The translations under genes and the position numbers were made by a program. The notes under the pieces are model-generated. The model did not search any database. It was not told where the DNA came from and was given only the letters and a program-made list of their open reading frames with translations. Shown here one piece after another: positions 18,709 through 27,583 of a stretch of DNA of 64,000 nucleotides (positions are counted from its first letter, which is position 1; each line of letters opens with the position of its first letter). The DNA is from Roseibium porphyridii (GTDB lineage Bacteria > Pseudomonadota > Alphaproteobacteria > Rhizobiales > Stappiaceae), in contig NZ_CP120863.1 in NCBI RefSeq assembly GCF_026191725.2, positions 5,560,001 through 5,624,000 of the forward strand, given 5' to 3'.

Positions 18709-19715
18709 GCCGGTCCAATGCTGCATCCAGGCCGTTGAGCCGCCGCCGTTTCATCGCCATAAGTGCTGCCGCGACTGCCGGATTGATCATTCCTCTGCGA
18801 GAGGCCAGTGCTGAGCCCACTCTTCACACATGGCGAGGGATCGCGCTTGGCGCGAAAGCGGAAATCAATCTGCTGCACACCGACGCAGACAGAGCCCGGC
18901 GCTTGTTTTCTTCGATTGAAGGAGAGATCAGACGGCTGGAAGGCATATTCAGTCTCTATCAACCAGACAGCGAATTGAGCCGTCTGAACAACACGGGACT
19001 GTTGTTTGCGCCGTCTTTGGAAATGCTGGAAATCCTCAGTCTGTCGCAAAGGCTACACCGGGCGACGGAAGGTGCGTTCGATCCAACTGTTCAGCCTCTG
19101 TGGAGCCATTATGCGCGGCAGGTTGCTGGAAATAAGACAAGTGATTTCGCTGAAGCGTTCGCATGTGTCGGTTTCAATCACGTCCAGATCCAGCCGGACG
19201 AAATCAAGTTTGGTAAGTCCGGCATGGCAATGACACTCAACGGCATTGCGCAGGGTTTCGTCACCGACCGCATCACCGCACTTCTGGAACGAGAAAGCTG
19301 CGGGGACATAGTGGTGGAAATCGGCGAAATTGCAGCGCGCGGGACTCCTTTCACACGGAAGCAACGGGAAGAAACCGGATGGCCGGTCACCCTTCGTCCC
19401 GACCCGTCTTTGATCGACGCACAGGCAGACATTCATCTAGCCAACGCTGCGGTTGCGAGTTCGGCACGGCTGGGGACGACATTCGACCAGAGTGGATCGC
19501 GTTCACACATTCTGGATCCAAGAAACGGCCATCCAGTCGATACCGGTCTTGCCGCGACAAGCGTCGTCGCCCCCAGTGCGGCCTTGGCGGACGGACTGTC
19601 GACGGCCGCCCTCGTCTGCGGTGAAACCCAATTGCGACAAGCGTTGACCGGTTTCCAAAAGGCACGTGCATTCATCGTGCGGGAAGACAGGTCCACAACC
19701 TGGCTGGCAACATAA
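18705..19715 (+). CDS. nosX: NosX, ApbE-family FAD:protein FMN transferase
   Basis: A 336-residue exported protein with a twin-arginine-like start (LSRRRFIAISAAATAG) and an ApbE domain: HTWRGIALGAKAEI, LEGIFSLYQPDSELSRLN, AMTLNGIAQGFVTDRI and HILDPRNGHPV, followed by ATSVVAPSAALADGLSTA. ApbE enzymes move FMN from FAD to a threonine. Here the clear target is the SGATVT motif of NosR, encoded first in the same operon. It is the last nos gene and converges with a small membrane-protein gene 67 bases away. Confidence 0.94.
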   Translation: MSRSNAASRPLSRRRFIAISAAATAGLIIPLREASAEPTLHTWRGIALGAKAEINLLHTDADRARRLFSSIEGEIRRLEGIFSLYQPDSELSRLNNTGLLFAPSLEMLEILSLSQRLHRATEGAFDPTVQPLWSHYARQVAGNKTSDFAEAFACVGFNHVQIQPDEIKFGKSGMAMTLNGIAQGFVTDRITALLERESCGDIVVEIGEIAARGTPFTRKQREETGWPVTLRPDPSLIDAQADIHLANAAVASSARLGTTFDQSGSRSHILDPRNGHPVDTGLAATSVVAPSAALADGLSTAALVCGETQLRQALTGFQKARAFIVREDRSTTWLAT

Positions 19716-19782
19716 CAACTCATGAAAACGAGACGGCTACGCAGGCCCGCAATCTTTTCTTGGGTGTCAATTTGTATGACAG

Positions 19783-20181
19783 CTATCCACGCAACGCGAT
19801 GCCGCTTGCAACCTTCGCAATCACGGCCCAGACAATCGTTCTGAACATCATGGCCACGACCGTCCTGAACTCGTATGTGCCACCCAGCATCACGTGCGCG
19901 ACAAAGGCGGTGAGCACCATTGCAGTGCCTGCAAAGATGGCAATCGACAGCCAATACGCCCAGCGGCGGCGTTGCAATAGTCCATAGCCTGCGACTACAT
20001 ATGAGAAGCCGGCAAGGAAATTGAACCACAGCACAAAATGAACAACGTTTCCAGCCGCCTCCATGGCTGCACTACCACCGAAAAGAACAATTCCGCCTGA
20101 CAGGACAGTCATGAGGCCGAAGACAATTGCAAAGAGTGCAACAAAAGCTGAAGCGGGACGTTTTGACTGTGTATCCGTCAT
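19783..20181 (-). CDS. Small four-helix membrane protein, end of the nir operon
   Basis: A 132-residue protein with four clear hydrophobic segments (about residues 12-35, 42-66, 73-98 and 108-130) and a basic LLQRRRWAYW turn that suggests an inside loop. I do not recognise the family with certainty. It is the last gene of the leftward heme d1 operon, 53 bases after another small membrane protein, and converges with nosX. A role in nitrogen-oxide respiration is suggested by position only. Confidence 0.6.
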   Translation of the reverse strand: MTDTQSKRPASAFVALFAIVFGLMTVLSGGIVLFGGSAAMEAAGNVVHFVLWFNFLAGFSYVVAGYGLLQRRRWAYWLSIAIFAGTAMVLTAFVAHVMLGGTYEFRTVVAMMFRTIVWAVIAKVASGIALRG

Positions 20182-20234
20182 GGTCAGCTCCCTGTCGGAA
20201 CGAAAAATCTCTGATCCTTTGTCACTTTCGAGCG

Positions 20235-20483
20235 TCAGTCCGAACGTTGATTGCCGTCTGCTTCATCCATCAGCCCGCGCACCCATTTTGCGGCCGCCCA
20301 GGTTGCCGGAATTCCAAGGGGTATACTGATCCAGATCGATGTGAGCGGCGACAGGACGGGCAAGCCGAAGGACTTGCCCATCAGGCTCAGCAAAAAAAGA
20401 TTGATGGCAACGGCGGCGGCGGAGAAAGGGTAGAGCACAACTGCCAGCTTCCTTACCGACCAGGTTCCGTCAGTCTGTGTCAT
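20235..20483 (-). CDS. Small membrane protein, possibly NnrT-like
   Basis: An 82-residue protein with two hydrophobic segments (about residues 12-35 and 43-66) and a charged C-terminal tail. The pattern LYPFSAAAVAINLFLLSLMG followed by GLPVLSPLTSIW reminds me of short proteins labelled NnrT in denitrifying alphaproteobacteria, but I cannot confirm this from the sequence. It sits 42 bases after the CbiX-like gene in the nir operon, with NnrU and NnrS elsewhere in the same window, which is compatible with the idea. Confidence 0.6.
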   Translation of the reverse strand: MTQTDGTWSVRKLAVVLYPFSAAAVAINLFLLSLMGKSFGLPVLSPLTSIWISIPLGIPATWAAAKWVRGLMDEADGNQRSD

Positions 20484-20525
20484 TGGGCCGTTCCCTTTCG
20501 AGGTGACTTGCGAACTGCTCGCATC

Positions 20526-21515
20526 TCAAACACGTTGCGGCGCATTCACACCGTCCTTACGACGGGTTGCCCAAGGCCAGGAGCAACGGTTCCGAACAGC
20601 TGTTTTGATCTTTTTGAGCATCGTTGCGAAACGCGACCCTGCTGGTGCAGCCGAGTAACGCGCAGCCTTATCAATCGTGTTCGCTTCAACCCCGTCTCTT
20701 GTTTGCCCTTCGATTGAAGATACCGGAGGTGGCGAGAAACTGACGGCGAGACGAGATCGATCCATCGGATCAAAACCATAAGTTCTGCGCCAAGCATTCT
20801 TGAGGCTTTGCGCAATCAAACCCGGTACGAACGCGGCCTCGCCGATGGAAGGCAGAAGCACGCCTAGAAAACGGCCTTCTTCCAGCTCCTGCGGGATATC
20901 GACAGTCAAATGTGGTCCCGTCCCGGCAAGAAATGGCAGCAACAGAGTTCTGGGCGTGCTGAACCTTGCGACCCTTGCCAGAAACGGATCCTGTGCAAGA
21001 AAACCCGTGCGGATCTTCTTTTTAAATGGTGTCAGGCGCTGCAATCTGCGTGCAAAATACAATGCACACTCCGCTGCCGCCGGGCCGGTTTCAGAACCGT
21101 GTGCAGCTATCATGATGTCACATGAGTTGAAGCACCATCCGCGCTGCTCAGCTTCCTGTTTCAGCAATTTGAACGATTGATGCGGCAGACCGGGAAAAGT
21201 CCCGAGAGGTGAAAGCTGATGCACTTTGCGATCACCAAGACGGTCGGGCAGCGCTTTTTTCGTGAACCAGCCATCGGCCATGAAAACCGGCACAACGTAA
21301 GGCACACCGGTAAACGTATCCAGTTGCTGCTCCAGAATACCTGGAGCTGCAAGAGTGGCCGAGCGTATTGTCCAGCCCGGAAGGACATGCGCTATTCTTT
21401 CAGCCAGAGCACTGAGCTGATCCTCACCCGCTTGCGGATCCAGAGGCTGCCCATGCGCGACGATTATCGCTTCAGTGACTGGTCCCTTCGGAGAAGGTGA
21501 TCTTGTTCCAGACAT
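20526..21515 (-). CDS. CbiX-like two-domain sirohydrochlorin chelatase candidate
   Basis: A 329-residue protein with two CbiX-type half-domains. The first has [10 protein letters not shown] (His 21) and FMADGWFTKKALPDRL; the second has IMIAAHGSETG (His 139) and GPHLTVDIPQEL (His 202). These are metal-binding positions in CbiX/SirB chelatases, which insert Co or Fe into sirohydrochlorin. A basic tail of about 80 residues without obvious domain follows. It overlaps the nirN end by 44 bases and has no alternative nearby start, so it is coupled to nirN. In a heme d1 operon the sensible job is iron insertion to give siroheme; this is inference. Confidence 0.75.
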   Translation of the reverse strand: MSGTRSPSPKGPVTEAIIVAHGQPLDPQAGEDQLSALAERIAHVLPGWTIRSATLAAPGILEQQLDTFTGVPYVVPVFMADGWFTKKALPDRLGDRKVHQLSPLGTFPGLPHQSFKLLKQEAEQRGWCFNSCDIMIAAHGSETGPAAAECALYFARRLQRLTPFKKKIRTGFLAQDPFLARVARFSTPRTLLLPFLAGTGPHLTVDIPQELEEGRFLGVLLPSIGEAAFVPGLIAQSLKNAWRRTYGFDPMDRSRLAVSFSPPPVSSIEGQTRDGVEANTIDKAARYSAAPAGSRFATMLKKIKTAVRNRCSWPWATRRKDGVNAPQRV

Positions 21516-23004
21516 TGTATTTCCCAGAAGGTTTACGCATCGGCAAACGCCGGACTTCCTCTAAAGTTTCGGCGTCGTAGATGATCACCGCGCCGTCATC
21601 CTCCCAGACAGAGACAAGTGCATGACTGCCATCGCGCGTGAATTCGACATGTGCAACCGTGGCTCCTTCGACGGGGCGGAGTGTCTTCACGATTTCAAGA
21701 CTTTCCTTGTCGATGACATGCATGACGTCCTTGTTCGGACCGAAGAACACATCCACCCAGACATAGCGGGAGTTCTCGTGACTGCGCATGAAGAAGCCGG
21801 GTCCAAGCGTTTCGATCCGCTTTACGGTTTTCCATGTCGACATGTCGATGACGGTGACTGCGCCGTCCTTCAGGTGCGGCGTTGCCATGACTGTGGTGTC
21901 ACCATGTTTCCATGTAATTCCGGATCCAAGATGCGGCATGCCAGGCAAATCAAGGTCAGCGGTCTTCTGCCCGATGACAAGATCAATAACCTGTCCTCCT
22001 TCACCACTGCGGGATGCGCCCATGACGTATTCGTAGCTCTGGTCAAAAAAGAAGTCGTCCAGATAGTCCGGTGTCGTGATCTTGCGGATCGGGAACGGGT
22101 CTTCGCTCTTGATCGGTCCCTCGTTACGCCAATCGTGTGCAAACCCCATCTGTGGTGGGTTCGGGCCGTAGAAGACTTCCCAGATTTCCGGAACATCCTT
22201 CAGCGCGAGCACGAAGCTTTCACGTGGCGGAGCCTGATAGACAGCAGAAATTCGGCTGGGTGTGCCATCCTTGCCTTTGACAGTTTGCACCTTCGCCACG
22301 CTCAGATCGTCTGTTGAAAGGATCGTCAGCGAGTTCGGAAGATAGTTGGCGACCGCCAACCACTTGCCATCGTGCGAGATGGCGATGTTGCGGCTGTTCA
22401 GGCCTGCTCGGATGCGACCGACTTCCTGAAGCGCATAGAGGTCGTATTTCTGCACCCATCCGTCGCGCGACATGATGAAAACAAAGCGTCCGTTCGGTGA
22501 GAACTTAGGTCCGCCGTGAACCGCGAACGGTGTCTCGAAACGATCAAGCGTTTCAAAGGTATCACCATCCAGAACACTGACGTGATGATCGCCGGTCTCC
22601 ACCGCAAGTGTGATGTTCATCGGATCGGATGACCAGATCGGGGTTTCAACGGATTTGTAATCCTCGTTCATCACGCGGCTGGACATGATTTCAGCTTCAC
22701 CCCAGGGAGGCACATCTGCCAGGGGCTGTTTCAGAAAGGCAGCAAGTTCGTCGATTTGCTCGCTGCTCAGTATTTCACTGAACGCAGGCATCTGCGTTGC
22801 TTCCCGGCCGTCGCGTATGACTGAGACGAGATTGGGACCACGCATGCGACCCAGCGTTTGCGGGATCAGAGCCGGCCCCAACCCGCCCAGCCGTTCAGCG
22901 CCGTGGCACTCCTGACAGTTTTCGACATAGTTCTGCATCGGGTCCGCCATCGGTGCAGTCAATGTCAGGGCCAGAACGCTAAGCGAAACGATGAGCCGGG
23001 TCAT
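21472..23004 (-). CDS. nirN: NirN, c-type cytochrome with d1-type propeller (heme d1 biosynthesis)
   Basis: A 510-residue periplasmic protein: signal peptide, a cytochrome c domain with CQECHG near residue 30, and an eight-blade d1-type propeller similar to NirS. NirN oxidises dihydro-heme d1 to heme d1 in the final step of cofactor synthesis and hands it on to NirS. Unlike NirS, its N-terminal part is short and it sits at the end of the biosynthesis genes, as in Pseudomonas and Paracoccus. Its start overlaps nirJ by 26 bases and its end overlaps the CbiX-like gene. Confidence 0.92.
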   Translation of the reverse strand: MTRLIVSLSVLALTLTAPMADPMQNYVENCQECHGAERLGGLGPALIPQTLGRMRGPNLVSVIRDGREATQMPAFSEILSSEQIDELAAFLKQPLADVPPWGEAEIMSSRVMNEDYKSVETPIWSSDPMNITLAVETGDHHVSVLDGDTFETLDRFETPFAVHGGPKFSPNGRFVFIMSRDGWVQKYDLYALQEVGRIRAGLNSRNIAISHDGKWLAVANYLPNSLTILSTDDLSVAKVQTVKGKDGTPSRISAVYQAPPRESFVLALKDVPEIWEVFYGPNPPQMGFAHDWRNEGPIKSEDPFPIRKITTPDYLDDFFFDQSYEYVMGASRSGEGGQVIDLVIGQKTADLDLPGMPHLGSGITWKHGDTTVMATPHLKDGAVTVIDMSTWKTVKRIETLGPGFFMRSHENSRYVWVDVFFGPNKDVMHVIDKESLEIVKTLRPVEGATVAHVEFTRDGSHALVSVWEDDGAVIIYDAETLEEVRRLPMRKPSGKYNVWNKITFSEGTSH

Positions 23005-24199
23005 GGCGTTTTCCTCGGAATGGTGTCACGGTGAGACGTTCTAAACCTTCTCCGTCCGTGCCGATTTCTGCGTCGCTGAGATAACAGGCAGGATCTTCAG
23101 CCCACGGGTCGCCCGTTACCTGCAGCGCGCGAATGCGGGTGTTGCCACCGCAGACGTTCTTGAACGCACAGGCTCCGCAACGGCCCTTAAGCGGCCGGGG
23201 CCGTGTTCTGAGCTGCGCCAGCATGGCGTCGCTGCCTGTCCAGAGTTTCGAAAAGGGATCCGTTTTCACACTGCCGATCGTGTAGTCGGACCAATAGGTA
23301 TCCGGATGCACATTGCCGAGCGTGTCGATATTCGCGACACCCAGACCGGAAGAATTGCCGCCCCAGGCTATCAGGTGCTCTTTGATATGCGCGGCAGTCT
23401 CCGCTCCGAACCGTTCTCTCACCCAGTTCAGGAAATAGACAGCATCCGCATCATTGTTCCCGGTGACGATGTCGAGAGGCGTGCCTCCGTCGACACCTTC
23501 CCAGGCCCGCGCCAGCAGCAGGTCCATCGCCCAGCGCGACCGTTTGTGCTCGGCATCTTCGCCGCGGTGCTTGTCACCCCGACCCGCATAGACTAGATGG
23601 GACAGATAAAACTTGTCGACACCCTCGTCATCGCAAAGGCGCAAAAGGTCCGGAAGACTGGTAAAATTGCCCTCCGTCAGCGTAAAGCGCAGTCCCACCT
23701 TGATCCCACGTGCCTTGCATTCACGCACACCGCGAAGGGCGTCTTGAAATGCTCCATTGACACCCCGGAACCAGTCGTTGGTCTTGCCTATCCCGTCGAT
23801 CGAAATTCCAACGTAGTCAAAGCCGATTTCGGCAACCTTGTCGGCCGCCTCAACGTGCAGTTTTGTTCCGTTGGTCGACAGCGCAAGCATACGCACCAGC
23901 TTGCGAGCGCGTGCTGCAATATCGAACAGATCGCGCCGATCGAGCGGTTCGCCACCTGACAGAATGAGCGCAGGAATACGGAAGCGACCGAGATCTTCCA
24001 GGGTTTCCATGGCCTGCCCGGCCGTCAGTTCTCCCGGGAAGTCAACGTCGGCGGAAACCGTGTAGCAGTGCCGGCATTTCAAATTGCAGCGACGTGTGAG
24101 GTTCCAGATCACAACAGGCTTGACCGGCCCTGTCCCGCGCGGACCTTTGACCGGCGTTGGGTCGTTGATCTGATGCATGTATTCAGACAGCCGAAACAT
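22979..24199 (-). CDS. nirJ: NirJ, radical SAM enzyme of heme d1 biosynthesis
   Basis: A 406-residue cytosolic protein with the radical SAM cluster motif CNLKCRHCY near residue 38, the SAM-binding [15 protein letters not shown], and a C-terminal SPASM-like cysteine set ([12 protein letters not shown] followed by a later Cys). NirJ removes two propionate side chains from didecarboxysiroheme on the way to heme d1. It begins three bases after the nirH stop. Length and motifs are complete. Confidence 0.94.
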   Translation of the reverse strand: MFRLSEYMHQINDPTPVKGPRGTGPVKPVVIWNLTRRCNLKCRHCYTVSADVDFPGELTAGQAMETLEDLGRFRIPALILSGGEPLDRRDLFDIAARARKLVRMLALSTNGTKLHVEAADKVAEIGFDYVGISIDGIGKTNDWFRGVNGAFQDALRGVRECKARGIKVGLRFTLTEGNFTSLPDLLRLCDDEGVDKFYLSHLVYAGRGDKHRGEDAEHKRSRWAMDLLLARAWEGVDGGTPLDIVTGNNDADAVYFLNWVRERFGAETAAHIKEHLIAWGGNSSGLGVANIDTLGNVHPDTYWSDYTIGSVKTDPFSKLWTGSDAMLAQLRTRPRPLKGRCGACAFKNVCGGNTRIRALQVTGDPWAEDPACYLSDAEIGTDGEGLERLTVTPFRGKRHDPAHRFA

Positions 24200-24202
24200 G
24201 GC

Positions 24203-24691
24203 TCAGCCTTCCTTCCTGCGGAGACGCATTCCGGTCTTTTTCAGTATGCGGGTGGAAAACAGAATGTCGCTCGCCCGGCATGTGTCGCCCAGCAGTTCAG
24301 CGACTTGATCACGCTTTGCAAGCACCTCGTCACGATCAGCTCCGTGCACCATTGCAAACAGATTGTATGGCCAATCCGGCAATGCCCGCGGACGGCGATA
24401 GCTGTGGGTGACGAAATCAAGTGCACCGACCTTTGGTCCGATGTCGTCGACGATTTCATCGTCAACATCCCAGACAGTCATGCCATTGGCGGTCATTCCA
24501 AGCCGGTAGTGATTGGGAGCAGCACCGATCCGGCGAATGACACCGAGTTTCTTGAGACGCTTCAGACGCTCCAGGACATCGTCTTCGCTCAAACCAAGCG
24601 TCTGCGCGAGCACGGCAAAGGGAGCAGGGACCAGAGGTAAGCCTGCCTGCGTCGCTTCAACAATTGCCCTGTCGGTCGGATTTAAGGTCAT
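24203..24691 (-). CDS. nirH: NirH, siroheme decarboxylase subunit (Lrp/AsnC-like)
   Basis: A 162-residue protein with an N-terminal winged-helix region of the Lrp/AsnC fold and a RAM-like second half that ends in FSTRILKKTGMRLRRKEG, typical of NirH/NirL. Together with NirDL and NirG it decarboxylates siroheme to didecarboxysiroheme; it is an enzyme subunit, not a regulator. ATG 24691 gives an ATGA overlap with nirG and the right length, while the frame remains open further upstream inside nirG. Confidence 0.88.
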   Translation of the reverse strand: MTLNPTDRAIVEATQAGLPLVPAPFAVLAQTLGLSEDDVLERLKRLKKLGVIRRIGAAPNHYRLGMTANGMTVWDVDDEIVDDIGPKVGALDFVTHSYRRPRALPDWPYNLFAMVHGADRDEVLAKRDQVAELLGDTCRASDILFSTRILKKTGMRLRRKEG

Positions 24692-25143
24692 GCGTTTACC
24701 CGGAAACCTATGAAGAACTCGCGCTCTTTCGGAAACTGGAGGACCTTCAAACCGGTCTCCTGCTCTATTGCACCGGCAGTCTCGCGAATAGCCAAGCGGC
24801 TTTCCGTTGCCAGCACGAACCACATGTTCAGTTTGTGGTCGCGTTCATAATTATGCGCCACTTCGGGGTGAGCATTGACTTTGGTTAAAACCTCTTCGAA
24901 ACACTCCTGAGGCACCGCCATGGCACACAGGCAAAATGCACCACCAAGCGCTTCGGCATCGAAAAACGGACCGAAACGGGTCAGCAGTCCCTCATCTCTC
25001 AGATGTCTGATACGGTCGACAACATCACCCTCTGCAATCCCGAGTTCATCTGCCAACGTCGCGAAGGGACGGGAAGTGAGCGGAAGGTCATCCTGAAGAC
25101 GATTGATAAGCTGTCTGTCCAGATCCGTGAGTTCACCGGTCAT
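24688..25143 (-). CDS. nirG: NirG, siroheme decarboxylase subunit (Lrp/AsnC-like)
   Basis: A 151-residue Lrp/AsnC-fold protein: LTDLDRQLINRLQDDLPL at the start, a DNA-binding-like helix pair, and HNYERDHKLNMWFVLAT in the second half, the substrate-binding segment seen in NirD/NirG. It acts in the siroheme decarboxylase complex. The start ATG 25143 overlaps the nirDL stop and its stop overlaps nirH, so the three genes are tightly coupled. A perfect copy of the norC Fnr-type box lies inside its reading frame at 24875-24888. Confidence 0.88.
   Translation of the reverse strand: MTGELTDLDRQLINRLQDDLPLTSRPFATLADELGIAEGDVVDRIRHLRDEGLLTRFGPFFDAEALGGAFCLCAMAVPQECFEEVLTKVNAHPEVAHNYERDHKLNMWFVLATESRLAIRETAGAIEQETGLKVLQFPKEREFFIGFRVNA
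24875..24888. promoter_or_regulatory. Fnr/Dnr-type box inside nirG
   Basis: TTGACTTTGGTTAA is identical over 14 bases to the box upstream of norC. It lies within the nirG frame (encoding LTKVN on the other strand) and uses a TTA leucine codon, which is scarce in these genes. On the minus strand it would sit about 190 bases before the nirH start. It may be a chance match or an internal promoter for nirH-J-N. Confidence 0.35.
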
Positions 25144-26129
25144 GCCGCAGCTCCCGAGCGAGCAATCATCGCGCCGGTCTGCTTGAAGCACCGGCTGGAA
25201 AAGAGTGTCTTGAACTTCACACCCTGCAGCTCGGGGAGGTCGCTTGCCTCTGTCAAAGTATCGAGTGCAAGACGCCGGCTCTGTGCGTGGATCATGCAAT
25301 AAAGGCGATAAGGCCATACATTTTCGACCGGACGGCGTTCGTAACAAAGCGTCACGCCGGGAAGCGCGGCGAGCGCAGGGCCGGCCGCATCGATCCGCTC
25401 AGAGGAGATGTCCCAGACCACCATCGCATTCGACCGCCAGCCGAGTGCCCTATGCCGCACAATGACGCCCAGGCGGGAAATTATGCCCGCCTCCTGCAGT
25501 TCCTTCACCCTGTCCAGAACGTCTTGTTCGCTGCGTTCCAGATTTGCAGCGATGTCGCCGAATGGGCGTGAACTGAGCGGCATTCCAGTTGTCAGCGCTT
25601 GGAGAATGTCACTGTCGCCCTCTTTCAGGCGACGGAGGTCAACCGGACGAGCGACCGGAGTTTTTCGCGAATTGCCCCTAAGCTTGAATCCAAGATCGAC
25701 GTTAAATGGTCGAACCAGGGGCAAATCGAGGACAACCAGACCAGTCTCGTTCCGGATCTCATCCAGAACCGCATCGATATGGTCCCGGTTCGGGCCGGTT
25801 GCGACAAACCAGAGATTCCAATGGTTCTCGCGCAAATATGAGTGGTTGACACCCACACGACTGCCAACGAATTCGGCAACCTGCTCGAGGACTTCGTCTG
25901 GAGCTGAAAGTGCCGCCAAGGTGCTGGCCGAGACCGTGTTTGGGGCACAAGTCGCGCCGACCCGCGTGATCCGTCCGCTTGCGCGCAACACATCCAGTCG
26001 TTTCAACACCTCTTCCTCAGGGCAACCGATGACTGAGCCGATCACCGAGAAGGGGCGCGGCTCCAGAGGAAAATCGCGTTGCCAGTCATCCAGCAGCGTG
26101 ATGTCGGTCGCGTCGCCTATTCGTTCCAT
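25140..26129 (-). CDS. nirDL: NirDL, fused siroheme decarboxylase subunits
   Basis: At 329 residues this is two Lrp/AsnC-like units joined head to tail. The first half (to about residue 155) is NirD-like with HSYLRENHWNLWFVATG; the second half (from about 170) is NirL-like with CYERRPVENVWPYRLYCMIH and a FSSRCFKQTG end. Such NirD-L fusions are known in Paracoccus and Pseudomonas stutzeri. With NirG and NirH it removes two acetate carboxyl groups of siroheme. It starts three bases after nirF. Confidence 0.9.
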   Translation of the reverse strand: MERIGDATDITLLDDWQRDFPLEPRPFSVIGSVIGCPEEEVLKRLDVLRASGRITRVGATCAPNTVSASTLAALSAPDEVLEQVAEFVGSRVGVNHSYLRENHWNLWFVATGPNRDHIDAVLDEIRNETGLVVLDLPLVRPFNVDLGFKLRGNSRKTPVARPVDLRRLKEGDSDILQALTTGMPLSSRPFGDIAANLERSEQDVLDRVKELQEAGIISRLGVIVRHRALGWRSNAMVVWDISSERIDAAGPALAALPGVTLCYERRPVENVWPYRLYCMIHAQSRRLALDTLTEASDLPELQGVKFKTLFSSRCFKQTGAMIARSGAAA

Positions 26130-26132
26130 GGT

Positions 26133-27281
26133 TCAAAGTCCCGTCTTGTGGGCCCGGGAGGTGAAGAAAATCCCGGACGGGCTTTCTGCGTCGATTTCGG
26201 CAAGTTTCTCGAATGTGTGCGTGTCGTAGATCATCACCTTTCCGGCATCGCGCACCGAAACCCAGACCTCATGTCCGCGTGGTGTGAATTCCATATGAAG
26301 GACGGCAGGGCCCGGTTTGAACGCGTGAATGATCTCTTTGCTGGGTGTATCGATCACCTGGATGGTGTCATTGAGAGGATGGGCAAAGTTGACCCACACC
26401 TGGCGACCGTCTGGCCGGGACATTGCAAAGACCGGTTGTCCATAGGTTTCGGTTCGACCGGTTTCGGTCAGGTCATCGGCATTGATCCAAAGCACCTGAT
26501 GATGGCCGACCGCTGGCAAGACAAACTCGCGTCCGGCACGCGCCCACCCTTCAAGATGCGGCATCTTATAGACAGGCATTTCCTGCTGACCGCGACCGTA
26601 TTCAGGCAGAACCCGAATAGGCTTGGGGTTGTCGTCCCAAAGGTCGATTGCCGTCAGTCCATCTTCACCGAAAAGGCCAGTGATATAGAGACGGCCATCA
26701 TCGGTGACCAGGGCGTCATAGGGATTGGTGCCAACACCCGTGACCTTGGTGATCTGCGGTTTCCCGGCCGACAGATCGGCGATCCAGGTTTCGCCATCAT
26801 CCCACAGGGTGAACACAAACCGTTTCCCGGGTGCATCCACCAGGCCGATCGTTTTGGAACCCGTCGGAATATCGGCAACCAGATCCAGCGTATCGGCATC
26901 GAAGATCCGCACGCCTCCCGGCTCATAGTTGGAAACAGCAACAAGCGAACCGTCATCGGAGATCGCACCGCCTATTGCATTGCCGGACTGGACAACGCGG
27001 TTGGCGATCTTGCGCTCGACGATATCGACTTTCGTCAGTCCACCATCACGGCCGAACACATAGGCGTAGCGTTGATCCGGTGAATAGACCAGGCTGGCAT
27101 GCGAAAGATCGCCAAGGCCGGAGATCCGCGTCAGCATTTTTCTTTCAGATTGATCGACGAGCAACAGAGATCCCGAAGCCCGTTCGACAACCAGGCCAAG
27201 GTCGCCTGTCGCGAGGATGGTTTCGGCGTGAACGCTACCTGTCATCACGAGCGCCACGAGCGCATTGGCGATCCATTTCAT
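26133..27281 (-). CDS. nirF: NirF, d1-type propeller protein of heme d1 biosynthesis
   Basis: A 382-residue exported protein with a signal peptide ending near VHAET and an eight-blade propeller like the d1 domain of NirS but without a cytochrome c domain. It matches the NirF layout (RDGGLTKVDI, GHEVWVSVRDAGKVMIYDTHTFEKL). NirF acts late in heme d1 synthesis in the periplasm and contacts NirN and NirS. Its ATG forms an ATGA overlap with the nirC stop. Confidence 0.93.
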   Translation of the reverse strand: MKWIANALVALVMTGSVHAETILATGDLGLVVERASGSLLLVDQSERKMLTRISGLGDLSHASLVYSPDQRYAYVFGRDGGLTKVDIVERKIANRVVQSGNAIGGAISDDGSLVAVSNYEPGGVRIFDADTLDLVADIPTGSKTIGLVDAPGKRFVFTLWDDGETWIADLSAGKPQITKVTGVGTNPYDALVTDDGRLYITGLFGEDGLTAIDLWDDNPKPIRVLPEYGRGQQEMPVYKMPHLEGWARAGREFVLPAVGHHQVLWINADDLTETGRTETYGQPVFAMSRPDGRQVWVNFAHPLNDTIQVIDTPSKEIIHAFKPGPAVLHMEFTPRGHEVWVSVRDAGKVMIYDTHTFEKLAEIDAESPSGIFFTSRAHKTGL

Positions 27282-27583
27282 TTCAATTCTCCTTGCAGGA
27301 GGTACTCAGCGATCTTCTTCGCCTCTGTCTCGCTCATCAAAGGCCGCCACGGCGGCATGGCAGTGCCCTGGATACCGTCCAGAACGACTTCGGAGAGGGT
27401 CTCGACGTCATAGTGGGAAAGCGCATCGGGACGGATGTCCGGCCCAAGGCCACCCTTCAGTGTGAGGCCATGGCAGGACCCACAATCCTGATGCACCAGT
27501 CTGATCAACGCATCGGGGGAACTGTGCTCGTCGGCAATCGCCGCACTGCAGAAAAAAAGACCAATGGCAACAAGTCTAAGCAT
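27278..27583 (-). CDS. nirC: NirC, small periplasmic c-type cytochrome
   Basis: A 101-residue single-heme cytochrome: a 17-residue signal peptide, CGSCH near residue 34, and a Met ligand region GTAMPPWRPLMSE. NirC is encoded with nirF in heme d1 operons; it can donate electrons to NirS and may assist NirN/NirF in cofactor maturation. The start overlaps the nirE end by eight bases and its stop overlaps nirF. Confidence 0.9.
   Translation of the reverse strand: MLRLVAIGLFFCSAAIADEHSSPDALIRLVHQDCGSCHGLTLKGGLGPDIRPDALSHYDVETLSEVVLDGIQGTAMPPWRPLMSETEAKKIAEYLLQGELK

Noticed and set aside
20127..20717. 196-codon frame across the small membrane-protein genes
   Set aside because: It opposes frames with clear membrane helices and has a composition typical of an antisense shadow.
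20526..21515. Frameshift between nirN and the CbiX-like gene
   Set aside because: The 44-base overlap is in a different phase, and both proteins are complete with their own motifs, so it is a true gene overlap.
26079..27083. 334-codon frame antisense to nirF and the end of nirDL
   Set aside because: NirF and NirDL are complete and well recognised; the antisense product has no family features.
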